Source: an uncultured Desulfobulbus sp.
GTDB lineage: Bacteria; Desulfobacterota; Desulfobulbia; Desulfobulbales; Desulfobulbaceae
Direction: 5' to 3'
DNA length: 64,000 nt
Assembly: GCF_963664075.1 (NCBI RefSeq)
Contig: NZ_OY760916.1
Coordinates: 3,989,001 to 4,053,000, forward strand
A model generated the notes under the pieces. That model was given only the letters and a program-made list of their open reading frames with translations. It searched no databases and was not told the DNA's origin. This document shows, piece by piece, positions 1 to 7,141 of the stretch. Position 1 is the stretch's first letter. Each line of letters begins with the position of its first letter. Both the position numbers and the translations under genes were made by a program.

Positions 1-1004
1 AAGCCCTGCAACGGCTGGCCGATCAGGCCAGACCCCAGGGGAGTCTGGGTATTCTCGAGCCTCTTTCCGCTCGACTCGCTGCCATTACCGGCACCCTTGA
101 TGTACGATTTTCCCAAAAAATTATCGTCACCTGCGCAGGCGATCATGGCGTGGTCGAGGAAGGGGTCAGCCTCTTCCCCCAGGAAGTCACCCCGCAGATG
201 GTCTACAACTTTATCCAGGGGGGGGCCTCGGTCAGCGTCCTGGCAAACAATGCCGGTGGATCGGTCCGGGTTGCTGATCTGGGGGTTAAACACGATTTCC
301 CCGAAGACCTGCCCATCTTCCATAAAAAGATCGCCTACGGCACGGCCAATTTTACCAAAGAGCCCGCCATGACCCGGGAACAGGCGATACTATCTCTTGA
401 GGCGGGCATTGAAATCGTCAATCAGCTGGTCGATGAGGAAGGACTCGATCTTCTGGGGACCGGTGATATGGGGATTGGCAACACCACTCCTTCGGCAGCG
501 ATTATCGCTGCATTCTCCGGGCTACCGGTGGAAACTGTCACCGGTCGCGGGACCGGCATTGACAATGAGGCGCTGGCAAACAAGATCCGAGTGATCGAAC
601 AGGGACTGGCCCTGCACAAACCCAACCCAGACGATGCCTTGGATGTTCTTTCCAAGGTGGGAGGGCTGGAAATAGGCGGTCTGGCCGGACTGGTGATCGG
701 TGCTGCCGGACGGGGCATTCCTGTGGTCTGCGACGGCCTGATCTCAACAGCCGGGGCATTGATTGCCTGTGAGCTGGTTCCGGCAGCCAAAGATTACCTC
801 TTTGCCAGCCACAACTCGGTTGAAATCGGACACCGCTGCATGCTCGATCGCCTTGGCGTCCAGCCCCTGCTCAACCTTGATTTTCGGCTCGGCGAGGGAA
901 CCGGTGCGGCAGTTGCCATGCACCTTATCGGCGCGGCAACCCGTGTCCTGGCAGAGATTAAGACCTTTGCCGAGGTCGGCATTAACGACGCCCAGCAGCA
1001 ATGA
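1..1004 (+). CDS. cobT: Nicotinate-nucleotide--dimethylbenzimidazole phosphoribosyltransferase (5' end cut by window)
   Basis: CobT activates the lower-ligand base of cobamides: it transfers phosphoribose from nicotinate mononucleotide to dimethylbenzimidazole or a related base, giving the alpha-ribazole phosphate joined to the corrin in nucleotide-loop assembly. The frame is open from base 3, and about 333 residues are visible, so only some 15-20 N-terminal residues are missing from a family length near 350. The N-terminal PQGSLGILEPL stretch, the CAGDHGV motif, the GDMGIGNTTPSAA loop and the C-terminal LGEGTGAAVAM segment with the catalytic glutamate are all present. The stop overlaps the next start by four bases (ATGA), so the two genes are translationally coupled. 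Family assignment is firm; which base it activates cannot be read from this gene alone. Confidence 0.97.
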   Translation, partial: ALQRLADQARPQGSLGILEPLSARLAAITGTLDVRFSQKIIVTCAGDHGVVEEGVSLFPQEVTPQMVYNFIQGGASVSVLANNAGGSVRVADLGVKHDFPEDLPIFHKKIAYGTANFTKEPAMTREQAILSLEAGIEIVNQLVDEEGLDLLGTGDMGIGNTTPSAAIIAAFSGLPVETVTGRGTGIDNEALANKIRVIEQGLALHKPNPDDALDVLSKVGGLEIGGLAGLVIGAAGRGIPVVCDGLISTAGALIACELVPAAKDYLFASHNSVEIGHRCMLDRLGVQPLLNLDFRLGEGTGAAVAMHLIGAATRVLAEIKTFAEVGINDAQQQ

Positions 1005-2065
1005 GCACTCACGACACGGAACAAAGCCCCCTTGTGGGGGCTTCGTTTCTCCAGTTCTCTGACCTGCTCACCAGCTATCGCCTCGGCATTGTTCTCATGC
1101 TGGTGGAAAAAATCGGATTGGTCAAGATGCTGGGTGAGCAAGGGGCGACCAGTGAACAGCTCTGCGAGCAGCTGGGGTGGAATGGAGCCTATGGTCAACG
1201 CTTTTTTGACTGCCTCTGTCGCCTGGGCCTGCTTGAAATCAAGGCTGAACGCTATTTTCCCGGCAGCTTCAGCCAAAGGTTTCTGACTCCAGGCGCCTGC
1301 GCCTACCAGGGGGGCACGCTGAGCTTTGAACAGCAATTGCTGCAATCCTGGATGCAACTGGAGCCAACCCTGCAGGCTGGGAACCGAATCTACGCAACAG
1401 AAGACAAAACTCCAGAAGAACTCAACCAGGCATTTCGCCGGTATCTTGGCGCCATGGATGAGGCAGCTTGCCAACGGGCTGCAGAAGTTATTGCAGCACT
1501 TGGGCACCTGCCCCAAAAGGGAACAATCCTTGATCTCGGCGGCGGCTCAGGAGCCTACCTGGCACAGTTTTTAACGCAGAATCCTTCCTGGTCGGCAATC
1601 TTCTGCGATCTGGATCAGGTGGTGAGTGCGGCCCTGCAAGGGCGCCTTGCACCTTTTGCCCCGCGTATCACTCCCTGTCGCTGCAACCTGCTGGCTGAAG
1701 ATGCCCGCGAACTCAAAGCCATCAAGGACCAGAGCTGCGACCTGGTACTGCTCTCCAACCTGATACATTGCCAGGGATCCAAGGAAACAGCAGGCATCAT
1801 TCGGCTCGCTGCCCAAAAAACAGCCGGTTCAGGGGTGTTGCTCCTCCATGATTTTTTCAGTGATTGCGGCTGGCGAGATGCGCTCTACGATCTGCACATG
1901 ATGCTCAATACCTATAACGGCCGCACCTACCGGATCCAGGAATGTATCGCCATGGCAACCAGTGCCGGATTCTGCACCCATCGCCAATATGCTCTTCCCT
2001 CAGGCTCGACTCTGCTCTGCTTTGCGCACACCCAATCCGATCTTCCTGCTGCGCTCATGGAATAA
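1001..2065 (+). CDS. SAM-dependent O-methyltransferase, BzaC-like candidate
   Basis: A 354-residue family-2 O-methyltransferase. Residues 15-110 form a winged-helix/dimerisation region typical of the hydroxyneurosporene/plant-type group. The SAM-binding motif ILDLGGGSGAYLAQF lies near residue 175, followed by an acidic residue in FCDLDQV. LLSNLIHCQ and LLLHDFFSD fit the later motifs of this fold. It starts inside the cobT stop codon. In the known anaerobic benzimidazole pathway, BzaC is an O-methyltransferase converting 5-hydroxy- to 5-methoxybenzimidazole, and its gene commonly neighbours cobT. That context makes a lower-ligand methyltransferase the best guess, but it is inferred from position. 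The benzimidazole synthase gene (bzaA/B/F), if present, would lie upstream of the window. Confidence 0.8.
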   Translation: MSTHDTEQSPLVGASFLQFSDLLTSYRLGIVLMLVEKIGLVKMLGEQGATSEQLCEQLGWNGAYGQRFFDCLCRLGLLEIKAERYFPGSFSQRFLTPGACAYQGGTLSFEQQLLQSWMQLEPTLQAGNRIYATEDKTPEELNQAFRRYLGAMDEAACQRAAEVIAALGHLPQKGTILDLGGGSGAYLAQFLTQNPSWSAIFCDLDQVVSAALQGRLAPFAPRITPCRCNLLAEDARELKAIKDQSCDLVLLSNLIHCQGSKETAGIIRLAAQKTAGSGVLLLHDFFSDCGWRDALYDLHMMLNTYNGRTYRIQECIAMATSAGFCTHRQYALPSGSTLLCFAHTQSDLPAALME

Positions 2066-2263
2066 AGGGTGATTTCTTCTCCCTAAACGACACACCAACA
2101 AATAAAGGGGAGGAACAACAATAAAGGGCAGCATTTCCCGGGGAAGACCTGCCTGCCGCGCCAGCACAAAGGCGAGAACCAGCCCGACCAGCAAAAGCAC
2201 AACAAAGCCCATCCCCTTCAGGGCTTCTTCCAGATATCCCCACACTCCACGATTATCGATCAT
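2000..2263 (-). CDS. Small hypothetical membrane protein
   Basis: An 87-residue reading frame with one strong hydrophobic helix near residues 17-36 and a second hydrophobic stretch near 44-58, followed by a basic tail. A good purine-rich ribosome-binding site (GAGGGGAT) sits directly before the ATG. Its 3' end overlaps the 3' end of the preceding methyltransferase by 66 bases in the opposite direction, so the last 22 codons are also coding on the other strand. No family is recognised. The membrane pattern and ribosome-binding site favour a real gene, but it could be a chance frame; confidence is moderate. Confidence 0.45.
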   Translation of the reverse strand: MIDNRGVWGYLEEALKGMGFVVLLLVGLVLAFVLARQAGLPREMLPFIVVPPLYLLVCRLGRRNHPLFHERSRKIGLGVRKAEQSRA

Positions 2264-3042
2264 ATCCCCTCACCCTCAGCACCAAGAAGCAATCGATCAC
2301 TGGGCACCGAATCTGCGGTGTTATCTATCGGCCTGCGTACGTACAGGCGTACGCTGCACAGGTCGATGCCTAGGTCGAAGGCCCTCCGTGATCGCTTCCG
2401 TCAAGAAGTCCTTTCTCCCATTTCCCCGTATTCTAAAACGCGTAAAAAAAATTGAACCAGGAAAGGGCTGCCCTGTCAAATATCGGGGAGCAAACACGTT
2501 CACGCGTGAAATATTTTCGTGGCCTTATAAATCCTGGGTTGATCCTTTGCGCAGAGAAGAACTCCCTGTCCATTATTTCACGAACTCTCTTCATCGGTCC
2601 TTTTCTGAAGCATATTTTTCTTTGCGCCAACGCCCCTCTTACAATATTGAACTTCATCACAATTGATCTTCGGCTCAACATGGAAAATTGATAATCATTT
2701 TTAATCAATCATAATGTTTAAATTTTCACGCTATTCTTAAAAATTATACGCATTGAATTGAGAAAATAATTTGAAAGGAAATTCTCTCCGAGGTAGTTTG
2801 AGGTATGATTGTAATTTTTCCTTAACCTGACATACACACTGAAACTGATTGCAGATCAACGTCTCTATACTGATAAATAATTTTTTATCACGAAGACCAT
2901 TTCTCAATGAGCTACAGATTTTTCCCAGTAACCACCTATGGGCATACTCAATTTCAGGCTTGAGGAAGAATGGCTCTCAACTCTGTCCCTATCGCAAATA
3001 CAATGATGGAGGCAGACACTTACAATTCAAAAGGAGGGATGT
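2264..3042. other. AT-rich intergenic region, no gene supported
   Basis: About 780 bases, markedly AT-richer than the flanking genes, with no reading frame that has both a ribosome-binding site and protein-like composition. A small palindrome (GCGTACG ... CGTACGC) lies near 2335-2355. The end of the region presumably carries the promoter of the three-gene YeiH-type operon; no confident -35/-10 pair was identified. Confidence 0.5.
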
Positions 3043-3249
3043 ATGTCTGAGAAAAAAATGACGGAAGCGGAGATCAAAAAGGCTGCTGAGACCGGAGAGA
3101 TTTCGGAAGATATGGATACCACCAGCGTTCTTGAAGGAGCTGAACCCTGGGAACCTATTGAGACGAAACTCTGCATGTATTCCTTTATAGCTGCGGCAAT
3201 CGCCCTGGTTATTGGCCTGTTTCTCGTGCCGACATCGATCATTCACTAA
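3043..3249 (+). CDS. Small single-pass membrane protein before YeiH-type exporter
   Basis: A 68-residue protein preceded by a strong AAAGGAGGGATGT ribosome-binding site. The first 40 residues are charged and hydrophilic; one membrane helix follows near residues 44-62 (FIAAAIALVIGLFLV). No family is recognised. It is the first gene of a close-packed set: only 12 bases separate it from the next gene, which is 14 bases from the transporter. That arrangement suggests an accessory membrane subunit or a regulator of the transporter, which is inference from context only. Confidence 0.7.
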   Translation: MSEKKMTEAEIKKAAETGEISEDMDTTSVLEGAEPWEPIETKLCMYSFIAAAIALVIGLFLVPTSIIH

Positions 3250-3261
3250 GAGAGCGACCTT

Positions 3262-3546
3262 ATGTTTTTTCGAACATCAAGCAAACAACAAGAAATCTCA
3301 ACGATTGAAATGATGCTTGATCATGACGGCCACAACTGGATCGTTACCGGAGAAGGTGTTCGCCTGGCTGCCCGAGAACTTGATGATCTTGATCGCGAGC
3401 TCGAAAAAGCGCTCAAGCCACAAATCGATAAAGACGGGCGAGTCAATGTCTTTATGAGCTCCAACAATGAAATGATCCCCGAGTGGATGCGACCGTTCAT
3501 GAACCATTACTTTAACAGATGTCTCGAGTTGCCTTTACGCTACTGA
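3262..3546 (+). CDS. Small cytoplasmic hypothetical protein in YeiH-type operon
   Basis: A 94-residue soluble protein with alternating beta-like and charged helical segments. DLDRELEKALKPQIDKDG near the middle is a likely amphipathic helix. No signal peptide, metal motif or known domain is visible. It lies between the 68-residue membrane protein and the large transporter on the same strand with very short gaps, so it is almost certainly co-transcribed with them. The ribosome-binding site (AGAGAG) is weak. A cytoplasmic partner of the transporter is a reasonable but untested reading. Confidence 0.65.
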   Translation: MFFRTSSKQQEISTIEMMLDHDGHNWIVTGEGVRLAARELDDLDRELEKALKPQIDKDGRVNVFMSSNNEMIPEWMRPFMNHYFNRCLELPLRY

Positions 3547-3560
3547 GACAGGAGGAGAAT

Positions 3561-5174
3561 ATGGCGAAACAACATCGTGCCTGGTATTCAGGCATGGCAA
3601 CAACGGAAGACTGGTGGGCAGTGTGGCTTGGCTTAAGTTTTTTCGGACTTGGCCTGCTCACCATCATGGGGGTAGATCTGGTCGGTTGGGTTGCCTATCC
3701 CAAACAGTGGATTCTCAATATGCCGGAAGGGGCTGGGGGCAAAATCACCACTCCCGGACACGCCTTTTACGCCTACGGGAAAGGCGGCTACAAGGCGCTT
3801 GGCCCCTTTGGCTCTATCCTGGTCACTTATCTTGTGTTCACCCTCGCCACCTCCATCGGTGCCTATTTCCAGAAATGGGATATGAAAAAATTCATCGGTG
3901 GCTGGACGGTTATCTTCTTTCTCACCTATTTTACCTGGTTTATCGGCCATCATGCCTTTTTTGCGGCCTCTGCCGTTGACCTGAAGAAAAGTCACCTCGA
4001 CTTCTTCACCCTGCAGCTGGGTGGCGGTGCCTCCTTCATTCTGGCGCTCCTGGTCGGACTTATCATCGGTAACTTTTTTAAACCTCTGGCCCGCTACCTG
4101 AGCACTGCGGCCAAACCCGAATGGTACATCAAAACCGCGATTGTCTTTCTGGGCGTCAAAGTCGGCTATCTGCCGATCAAAGCCGTTCTTACCGGCTCCA
4201 AGATTGGTGGTGCTGGAGGGACGGAAATTGGTCAGCAGATGGCTCACTTTACCTTTGAGCTATTCATCGCCGGTGCGGCTGCCACGGTTGTGGCCTACCT
4301 GATTTTTTGGCCGGGTATTTACATCATTGCCCGCCGACTCTTTAAACTGCCGCGAAAAACCGCAGCGGTTCTTGGTTCTGCCATTTCCATCTGCGGTGTT
4401 TCCGCTGCCGTCGCCACCGGTGGCGCGGTGCGGGCGAAACCGGTTGTCTCCATCATGGTTTCAGCCCTGGTTGTTGTCTACGCGGTTATTGAGCTGGTTG
4501 TTCTCCCCGGTGTCTTTACCCATATCTGGCCAGGTACCTCCGATCCCATTGTGGCGGGTTCGGCCATGGGTATGGCGGTCAAAACCGATGGTGCCGATGC
4601 GGCTGCCGGTGAATTGCTTGACGAGTTCATGCGCACCAAGGTAGAGCAGGAGAGCGGTGGCAAGATCGTCTGGATGGAAGGCGTCATCACCACCAGCGCG
4701 GTTATGACCAAAATCTGGATCGATATGTTTATTGGCCTCTGGGCCTTTGTTTTGGCCATGGTCTGGGTTTACAAGATCGAAAAACACGAAGGCGATCGAA
4801 TCCCCTTCTCGGAAGTCTGGTTTCGCTTTCCCAAGTTTGTGTTGGGCTACTTCATCGCCTGGTTTGTTTACCTGGGGATTTTCTTTGGGCCAGGCCATTC
4901 AGGAGCACCGGAAGGCATCGCTCTCTTGAAAGCGGCAAAATCGGGGGCGAAATCGGTTGAAGGGGCCATGCGAAAACTGTTTTTCATGCTCACCTTCATG
5001 AGCCTTGGTATCATCACCGACTTCAAAAAGCTGGCTGAAGCCCAGTTTGGCAAGATGGTCTGGGTCTACTTTGTTGCCCTGACCTTCTTTATCATTCCTG
5101 TAGCCGTCATCGTGGCCTACCTCTTCCACCATGGAATGGAGATTCCGAATATGGCAGGAGTCATGATTAATTGA
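3561..5174 (+). CDS. YeiH/UPF0324-family putative sulfate exporter (integral membrane)
   Basis: A 537-residue polytopic membrane protein with roughly 11-12 hydrophobic helices. The FLGVKVGYLPIKAVL segment, the glycine/alanine-rich ISICGVSAAVATGGAVRAK stretch and the LMTFMSLGIITDFKKL-like C-terminal part fit the conserved hypothetical family UPF0324 (YeiH, PF03601), often annotated as putative sulfate exporters. It is longer than E. coli YeiH (about 350 residues), owing to an extra N-terminal hydrophobic part and an insertion. The start at 3561 is chosen because a perfect GGAGGAGAAT ribosome-binding site precedes it; an upstream in-frame ATG at 3519 lies inside the preceding gene. Substrate is not established for the family. 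In a sulfate-reducing lineage an oxyanion or sulfonate role is plausible but inferred. Confidence 0.88.
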   Translation: MAKQHRAWYSGMATTEDWWAVWLGLSFFGLGLLTIMGVDLVGWVAYPKQWILNMPEGAGGKITTPGHAFYAYGKGGYKALGPFGSILVTYLVFTLATSIGAYFQKWDMKKFIGGWTVIFFLTYFTWFIGHHAFFAASAVDLKKSHLDFFTLQLGGGASFILALLVGLIIGNFFKPLARYLSTAAKPEWYIKTAIVFLGVKVGYLPIKAVLTGSKIGGAGGTEIGQQMAHFTFELFIAGAAATVVAYLIFWPGIYIIARRLFKLPRKTAAVLGSAISICGVSAAVATGGAVRAKPVVSIMVSALVVVYAVIELVVLPGVFTHIWPGTSDPIVAGSAMGMAVKTDGADAAAGELLDEFMRTKVEQESGGKIVWMEGVITTSAVMTKIWIDMFIGLWAFVLAMVWVYKIEKHEGDRIPFSEVWFRFPKFVLGYFIAWFVYLGIFFGPGHSGAPEGIALLKAAKSGAKSVEGAMRKLFFMLTFMSLGIITDFKKLAEAQFGKMVWVYFVALTFFIIPVAVIVAYLFHHGMEIPNMAGVMIN

Positions 5175-5287
5175 TTTTTCAAAAAATAATATGATGTCAG
5201 CCCTAGCTCAGCTAAAAAATCAATATACGTTCTAGCCTCTTGCTTTTAAGGTGCAAATGGCAACAACCTAGAAAAAATGTTGATTCT

Positions 5288-5360
5288 GTCGCGGGCATGG
5301 TCCGTCTCCTACAAAGTTCCGAGGTATTGAGGGCGTGTAGGAGCGGGCCATGCCCGCGAC
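5288..5360. repeat. REP-like long inverted repeat
   Basis: Arms at 5288-5312 and 5337-5360 are nearly perfect reverse complements (one mismatch and one single-base insertion) around a 24-base loop. The right arm, beginning GTAGGAGCGGGCCATG, has the look of the repetitive extragenic palindromes widespread in Proteobacteria and spread by REP-associated tyrosine transposases. It lies in the 318-base gap after the exporter gene and may also act as a transcription terminator. Nothing else is recognisable in this gap. Confidence 0.8.
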
Positions 5361-5492
5361 AAATATTCGAGCTAAGTTGCCGTGGTCATCAAAAAACGTA
5401 ATGAACCATGATCGTCCGAACGATTACCTTCGGGCGATCATTTTTAAACCTGAGTCTCGGGTTCAGGTCAGATTCTTTGCAGCAGGCCCCTT

Positions 5493-5864
5493 ATGCCCCC
5501 CACAATCTCCGCTTTTGTTTATTTTTTTGCAGGACTGGCCATCGTCTATCTCTTTCAAATCAGGCGTCAAAGAATCTCTGGCCTGAGCCTTGAGGATTTT
5601 CCAGAGATGGACGCCGAAGGTTTTCACGAGCTGATCATTTTATTAAAAACTGCCTATGAGCGGATGCTCTACATGGGAGTGGTCTTTTTCCCCCTGGCCT
5701 ACACCTCCTACGTCAATGGCGCGCCTATCAGCAAGCTGGTCTTTGCGATCCTGCTTGTACTGCTGTTCCTTTCAAACATACCCCCAAGAAATAAAATCAT
5801 GCATCTGCTGGAGCGCTACGACCTCTCTCCCCAGGATCTTAAAGAGCGCAACATAGCCCTTTGA
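5493..5864 (+). CDS. Hypothetical membrane protein
   Basis: A 123-residue protein with an N-terminal hydrophobic helix (residues 5-21), a soluble acidic segment around 35-55, and two further hydrophobic stretches near 60-75 and 80-95, ending in a hydrophilic tail. No known family is recognised. The ribosome-binding site before the ATG (GCAGGCCCC) is weak. It stands alone between two inverted-repeat elements, convergent with the M23 peptidase gene. Membrane composition and codon use look genuine, so it is kept as a likely gene of unknown function. Confidence 0.6.
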   Translation: MPPTISAFVYFFAGLAIVYLFQIRRQRISGLSLEDFPEMDAEGFHELIILLKTAYERMLYMGVVFFPLAYTSYVNGAPISKLVFAILLVLLFLSNIPPRNKIMHLLERYDLSPQDLKERNIAL

Positions 5865-5876
5865 ACTACAGGGAAT

Positions 5877-5955
5877 CTTGAATAATTGCATTTTCTTCCA
5901 ATCCCCCGGAGTCTGGCGCTTACCTGGCCTTGATTGAAAAATCTAATTATTCAAG
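5877..5955. repeat. 79-bp palindromic repeat, copy A of a dispersed family
   Basis: The ends are inverted repeats: CTTGAATAATT at 5877 and AATTATTCAAG ending at 5955, with a core containing CCGGAGTCTG. A related shorter copy occurs at 29546-29605 with the same termini, the same CGGAGTCTG core and the same TTGA-TGAAAAA segment. Both copies lie in the gap at the 3' end of minus-strand genes. The structure suggests a small non-autonomous mobile palindrome or a structured 3'-end element. Confidence 0.7.
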
Positions 5956-5968
5956 ACACCCTACAGGT

Positions 5969-6970
5969 TTATTGCTCTCCAATCAGAATTGCTCGACTGA
6001 TATCAAGCAGCACAGCCTGATCACGCCAGAGAAGGAGCTTTCCTCTGTAACGACCAGCTGGCCAGGCTATTCCCGGTCGTTTTTTCCCTGCATACGCAAA
6101 GAGCATGGCCTGATTCCTTATTGCCCTGCTTTCCTTGTGATACAGTGCAGCACCACTCGGACCTTCCAGGCTCAGTACAACACGATCCCCCTTTTGCAGA
6201 CCATAGAGTACGCTCCAGAAGATGAGCGCCGGAGCCGTTGTCTGCAGCCTTGTAACCGTATATTCTCCGCCATCCACTTTGCTGCGCACAGGCTTCTCGT
6301 CTGAAAACCCCGCTTGCAGCAGCCCTGTGGGACGATACTCCATCTGCTTACGAAGTTCCTTGGCCCAGAATGATTGCTGCCCGGAACCACAAGCCTGTTT
6401 GCCAGGGGCAAAGGGATCAATATCACGTCCCTTATGGCGCAGGGAAAAATGGAGATGAGGAAACTCGGTGTTGCCGGAAAGCCCAACCTGGCCAAGCACC
6501 TGCCCTGCCTGCACCTTGTCGCCACGATGTACACGCAGAGATCCCTTTTTCATGTGGGAATACTGGGTTTCCCACCCCCCTTGATGGCGGATACGCACAC
6601 CATTCCCCGCATCTTTACCATGGAGAGCCTCAATCCCACGTTCTCGAATGGAGATATCCGGTTCGCCCTCACGGACAGCCACCACCGTTCCCGAAGCAGC
6701 AACCAGAACATTGACGCCCTGCTCCATCATCTTTAAGGTAGGAAGAGCAAAATCTGTCCCCCGGTGACCATCATAGGAGAGGGAGCCACAGGTATAATCC
6801 TGGGCACCAGGGCCTGGATCATGGTCAAAATAATTCTGGATGTAGCAGTTGTGATTCAGCTGACAGTCCACCGGGAACTGGAGCACAGGGGGAGCTGCGA
6901 AAGCCAGACCAAGGGAAGCCCAGCAAATAAATATGAGGGAGCAGATCCTGTGTAGGATGAACGTGTTCAT
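5969..6970 (-). CDS. Secreted M23-family (LytM/NlpD-type) metallopeptidase
   Basis: A 333-residue protein with an N-terminal signal peptide (hydrophobic core LIFICWASLGLAFA, likely cut after AFAA). The M23 zinc-peptidase domain spans roughly residues 65-205 and has the HRGTDFALP (HxxxD) and HLHFSLRH (HxH) metal-binding motifs, so an active peptidoglycan endopeptidase in the periplasm is likely. About 130 C-terminal residues after the peptidase domain resemble a beta-rich accessory region and were not assigned. ATG at 6970 is preferred over a TTG six bases upstream. The gene is monocistronic and convergent with the hypothetical membrane protein gene. Confidence 0.92.
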   Translation of the reverse strand: MNTFILHRICSLIFICWASLGLAFAAPPVLQFPVDCQLNHNCYIQNYFDHDPGPGAQDYTCGSLSYDGHRGTDFALPTLKMMEQGVNVLVAASGTVVAVREGEPDISIRERGIEALHGKDAGNGVRIRHQGGWETQYSHMKKGSLRVHRGDKVQAGQVLGQVGLSGNTEFPHLHFSLRHKGRDIDPFAPGKQACGSGQQSFWAKELRKQMEYRPTGLLQAGFSDEKPVRSKVDGGEYTVTRLQTTAPALIFWSVLYGLQKGDRVVLSLEGPSGAALYHKESRAIRNQAMLFAYAGKKRPGIAWPAGRYRGKLLLWRDQAVLLDISRAILIGEQ

Positions 6971-7141
6971 AAACAAATGGGATCACCAAAATTTTTTTAA
7001 TGTGCCTGTTCATGTTGGGGTTGGTGGTGACGAAGGAACCCCAACATGGCATCAGGTTGAAAATCGTACAACACAAAACGGCCTCTACTCACGCTGCATC
7101 ATTGCAAGCTGGCGTTCGATGGTAGGCAAATAAGGAAAAAT

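Noticed and set aside
2321-2708. Overlapping small frames in the AT-rich gap
   Set aside because: No ribosome-binding site, no protein-like pattern, and frames on both strands overlap each other.
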